12,809 nt of DNA from an uncultured bacterium (GTDB lineage: Bacteria > Bacillota > Clostridia > Oscillospirales > Ruminococcaceae): contig CAKWRB010000002.1 in the NCBI GenBank assembly GCA_934845495.1, positions 18,531-31,339 of the forward strand, read 5' to 3'. The notes beneath the pieces were generated by a model. It was not told where the DNA came from and ran no database searches. It worked only from the letters and a program-made list of their open reading frames with translations. A program made the translations under genes and the position numbers. The number at the start of each line of letters is the position of its first letter. Position 1 is the first letter of the stretch. Below, one piece after another: positions 11,744 to 12,809 of the stretch.

Positions 11744-11782
11744 AAAGCCACCTGTGGATCCTGGATCTGCAGGTGGCTTTTT
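11744..11782 (+). terminator. Intrinsic terminator after the tail-anchored protein gene
   Basis: AAAGCCACCTG (11744-11754) pairs perfectly with CAGGTGGCTTT (11770-11780) and is followed by T (11778-11782). The 15-base loop contains two GATC copies that can pair with each other. This separates the small gene from rlmB. Confidence 0.9.
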
Positions 11783-11808
11783 GCGGTGCAGGAGGCAGAC
11801 TCTTTGAA

Positions 11809-11864
11809 AAGATAAAGATTTATAGTGCCATCCGTTGTAAAATGTGTTAAGATAAAGATGTATA
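11809..11864 (+). repeat. Two direct repeats 40 bases apart upstream of rlmB
   Basis: AAGATAAAGATTTATA (11809-11824) and AAGATAAAGATGTATA (11849-11864) agree at 15 of 16 positions and start exactly 40 bases apart, close to four helical turns. They are AT-rich islands in a GC-rich chromosome. They may be paired binding sites, or one may contain the promoter; I see no clear consensus promoter otherwise. Confidence 0.45.
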
Positions 11865-11874
11865 TCGAAAAGTG

Positions 11875-11918
11875 CGCCGTCCTGCCGGTGAGTGGATCCG
11901 GGGGAAGACGGCGGTTTT
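11875..11918 (+). promoter_or_regulatory. Leader hairpin with U run just before rlmB
   Basis: CGCCGTC (11875-11881) pairs perfectly with GACGGCG (11907-11913) and is followed by G and four U (11915-11918). Inside, CCGG copies (11885-11888, 11898-11901) can add a second stem. The hairpin ends 3 bases before the GGAG ribosome site (11921-11924), so it could be a weak attenuator or a structure that controls translation start. Confidence 0.4.
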
Positions 11919-11933
11919 GTGGAGCGTAGAATT

Positions 11934-12791
11934 ATGAAAAATAACAGAAACAACCGCCCGGCTGGCCGGGAGAAGGCCCGTCCGGAAGCGTATCGCCGCC
12001 CTGCGCGGCCCCAGCCCCGCCCCCAGGAGGAAGAATCTGCCCGGGGAATGCAGCGGGAGGATATCGTCATTGGCCGCAACGGTGTGATCGAGCTGCTCAA
12101 GAGCGGCCGCGCGGTGGAGAGCATCCTGGTCACCGGCGGCGAGGCCCAGGGCAGCATCGTCCGGATCCTGGCCATGGCCAAGGAACAGGGGATCCCGGTC
12201 AAGGAGACCAGCGGCGCCAAGCTGGACAGCATGTGCGGCCACCAGAACCACCAGGGCGTGATCGCCGTCACCGGCGCTGCCAACTACTCCACCATGGAGG
12301 ATATTTACGCAAAGGCCGGGGATCAGCCGCTCTTTGTCATCATTGCAGACGAGATTACCGATCCCCACAACCTGGGTGCCATCATCCGTACCGCCGAGAT
12401 CGCCGGTGCCCATGGCGTGATCATTCCCAAGCGGGGCAGTGTGGGCCTCACCGTCACCGTGGCCAAGACTTCGGCCGGCGCGGTGGAGCATCTGCCAGTG
12501 GTACGGGTATCCAACCTGGCTGCCACGGTGGATCAGCTCAAAAAGGAAGGTGTCTGGGTCTATGGCACCGATATGGAGGGCCAGTGCTGGTGTGAGATCG
12601 ATTACACCGGCCCGGTGGCGCTGATCGTCGGTTCGGAGGGCAAGGGCATGAGCCGCCTGCTCACCGACAAGTGCGACTTTATCGCCTCGCTTCCCATGTA
12701 CGGGGAGATCAACTCGTTGAACGCTTCGGTGGCAGCGGGGATCGTGATGTACGAGATTGCCCGGCAGCGGGCAGGCATCAAGGCCAGATAA
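11934..12791 (+). CDS. rlmB: 23S rRNA (guanosine(2251)-2'-O)-methyltransferase RlmB, SpoU family
   Basis: This 285-residue enzyme is a SPOUT-class methyltransferase that uses S-adenosylmethionine to methylate the ribose of a 23S rRNA guanosine in the peptidyl-transferase region. Three SpoU motifs are clear: D-P-H-N-L-G-A-I-I-R-T-A-E (143-155), L-I-V-G-S-E-G-K-G-M-S (230-240) and L-P-M-Y-G-E-I-N-S-L-N-A-S-V-A-A (253-268). They form the knotted cofactor site. The N-terminal substrate-binding domain (about 43-115) begins with I-G-R-N-G-V-I-E-L-L. Before it is a disordered Arg/Pro-rich extension (1-40), longer than in E. coli RlmB and typical of Gram-positive members. I chose ATG 11934, with GGAG 9 bases upstream; a GTG at 11892 lies inside a leader hairpin. 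A TrmH-type tRNA methyltransferase is the alternative, but the domain order favours RlmB. Confidence 0.9.
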   Translation: MKNNRNNRPAGREKARPEAYRRPARPQPRPQEEESARGMQREDIVIGRNGVIELLKSGRAVESILVTGGEAQGSIVRILAMAKEQGIPVKETSGAKLDSMCGHQNHQGVIAVTGAANYSTMEDIYAKAGDQPLFVIIADEITDPHNLGAIIRTAEIAGAHGVIIPKRGSVGLTVTVAKTSAGAVEHLPVVRVSNLAATVDQLKKEGVWVYGTDMEGQCWCEIDYTGPVALIVGSEGKGMSRLLTDKCDFIASLPMYGEINSLNASVAAGIVMYEIARQRAGIKAR

Positions 12792-12809
12792 GGAAAATTT
12801 GCTGCGGCA

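Overview
The window looks like chromosomal DNA from a GC-rich member of the Clostridia, most likely of the Ruminococcaceae/Oscillospiraceae type found in the gut. This is inferred from high GC in genes with AT-richer gaps, AAAGGAG/GGAGG ribosome binding sites, frequent GTG starts, many hairpin-plus-U terminators and gene families typical of that group. I see no insertion sequence, prophage, CRISPR array, tRNA or rRNA.

Layout from left to right. Positions 2-271 hold the 3' end of a PepD-type dipeptidase, closed by a terminator. A single RidA-family gene (416-769) follows with its own promoter and a strong terminator. A minus-strand operon reads from 3414 to 838: a PuuD-like class I amidotransferase, an AI-2E-family membrane protein and a small lipoprotein. 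A divergent promoter region (3415-3616) separates it from a tightly packed plus-strand operon (3617-7402): a YjjG-like nucleotidase, a C_GCAxxG_C_C cysteine-rich protein, an unnamed protein with a nuclease-like N-terminus and a winged-helix C-terminus, CCA tRNA nucleotidyltransferase and a sirtuin. These five genes overlap or abut and end at a terminator. The next block is on the minus strand: a small three-helix membrane protein (7740-7462), a tandem Ig-like lipoprotein (9185-7875), a short coiled-coil-like protein (9521-9315), and an 8-oxoguanine DNA glycosylase followed by an ArsR/SmtB-type zinc-site repressor (10922-9724). After a 512-base gap, two plus-strand units follow: a tail-anchored small protein (11435-11716) and the 23S rRNA methyltransferase RlmB (11934-12791).

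Most genes are housekeeping: peptide and nucleotide clean-up, tRNA end repair, rRNA methylation, protein deacylation and base excision repair. Two things stand out. The first is the protein at 4742-5455, which combines a D-x8-E-x-Q nuclease-like signature with a winged helix inside a tRNA-processing operon. The second is the gene-free stretch 10923-11434. It contains a large two-fold symmetric array of DnaA-box-like motifs (11186-11254) with two-helical-turn spacing, a second perfect dyad (11289-11311), a perfect box over a promoter (11335-11343) and genes pointing away on both sides. It resembles an origin or another DnaA-binding locus, although dnaA is not nearby.
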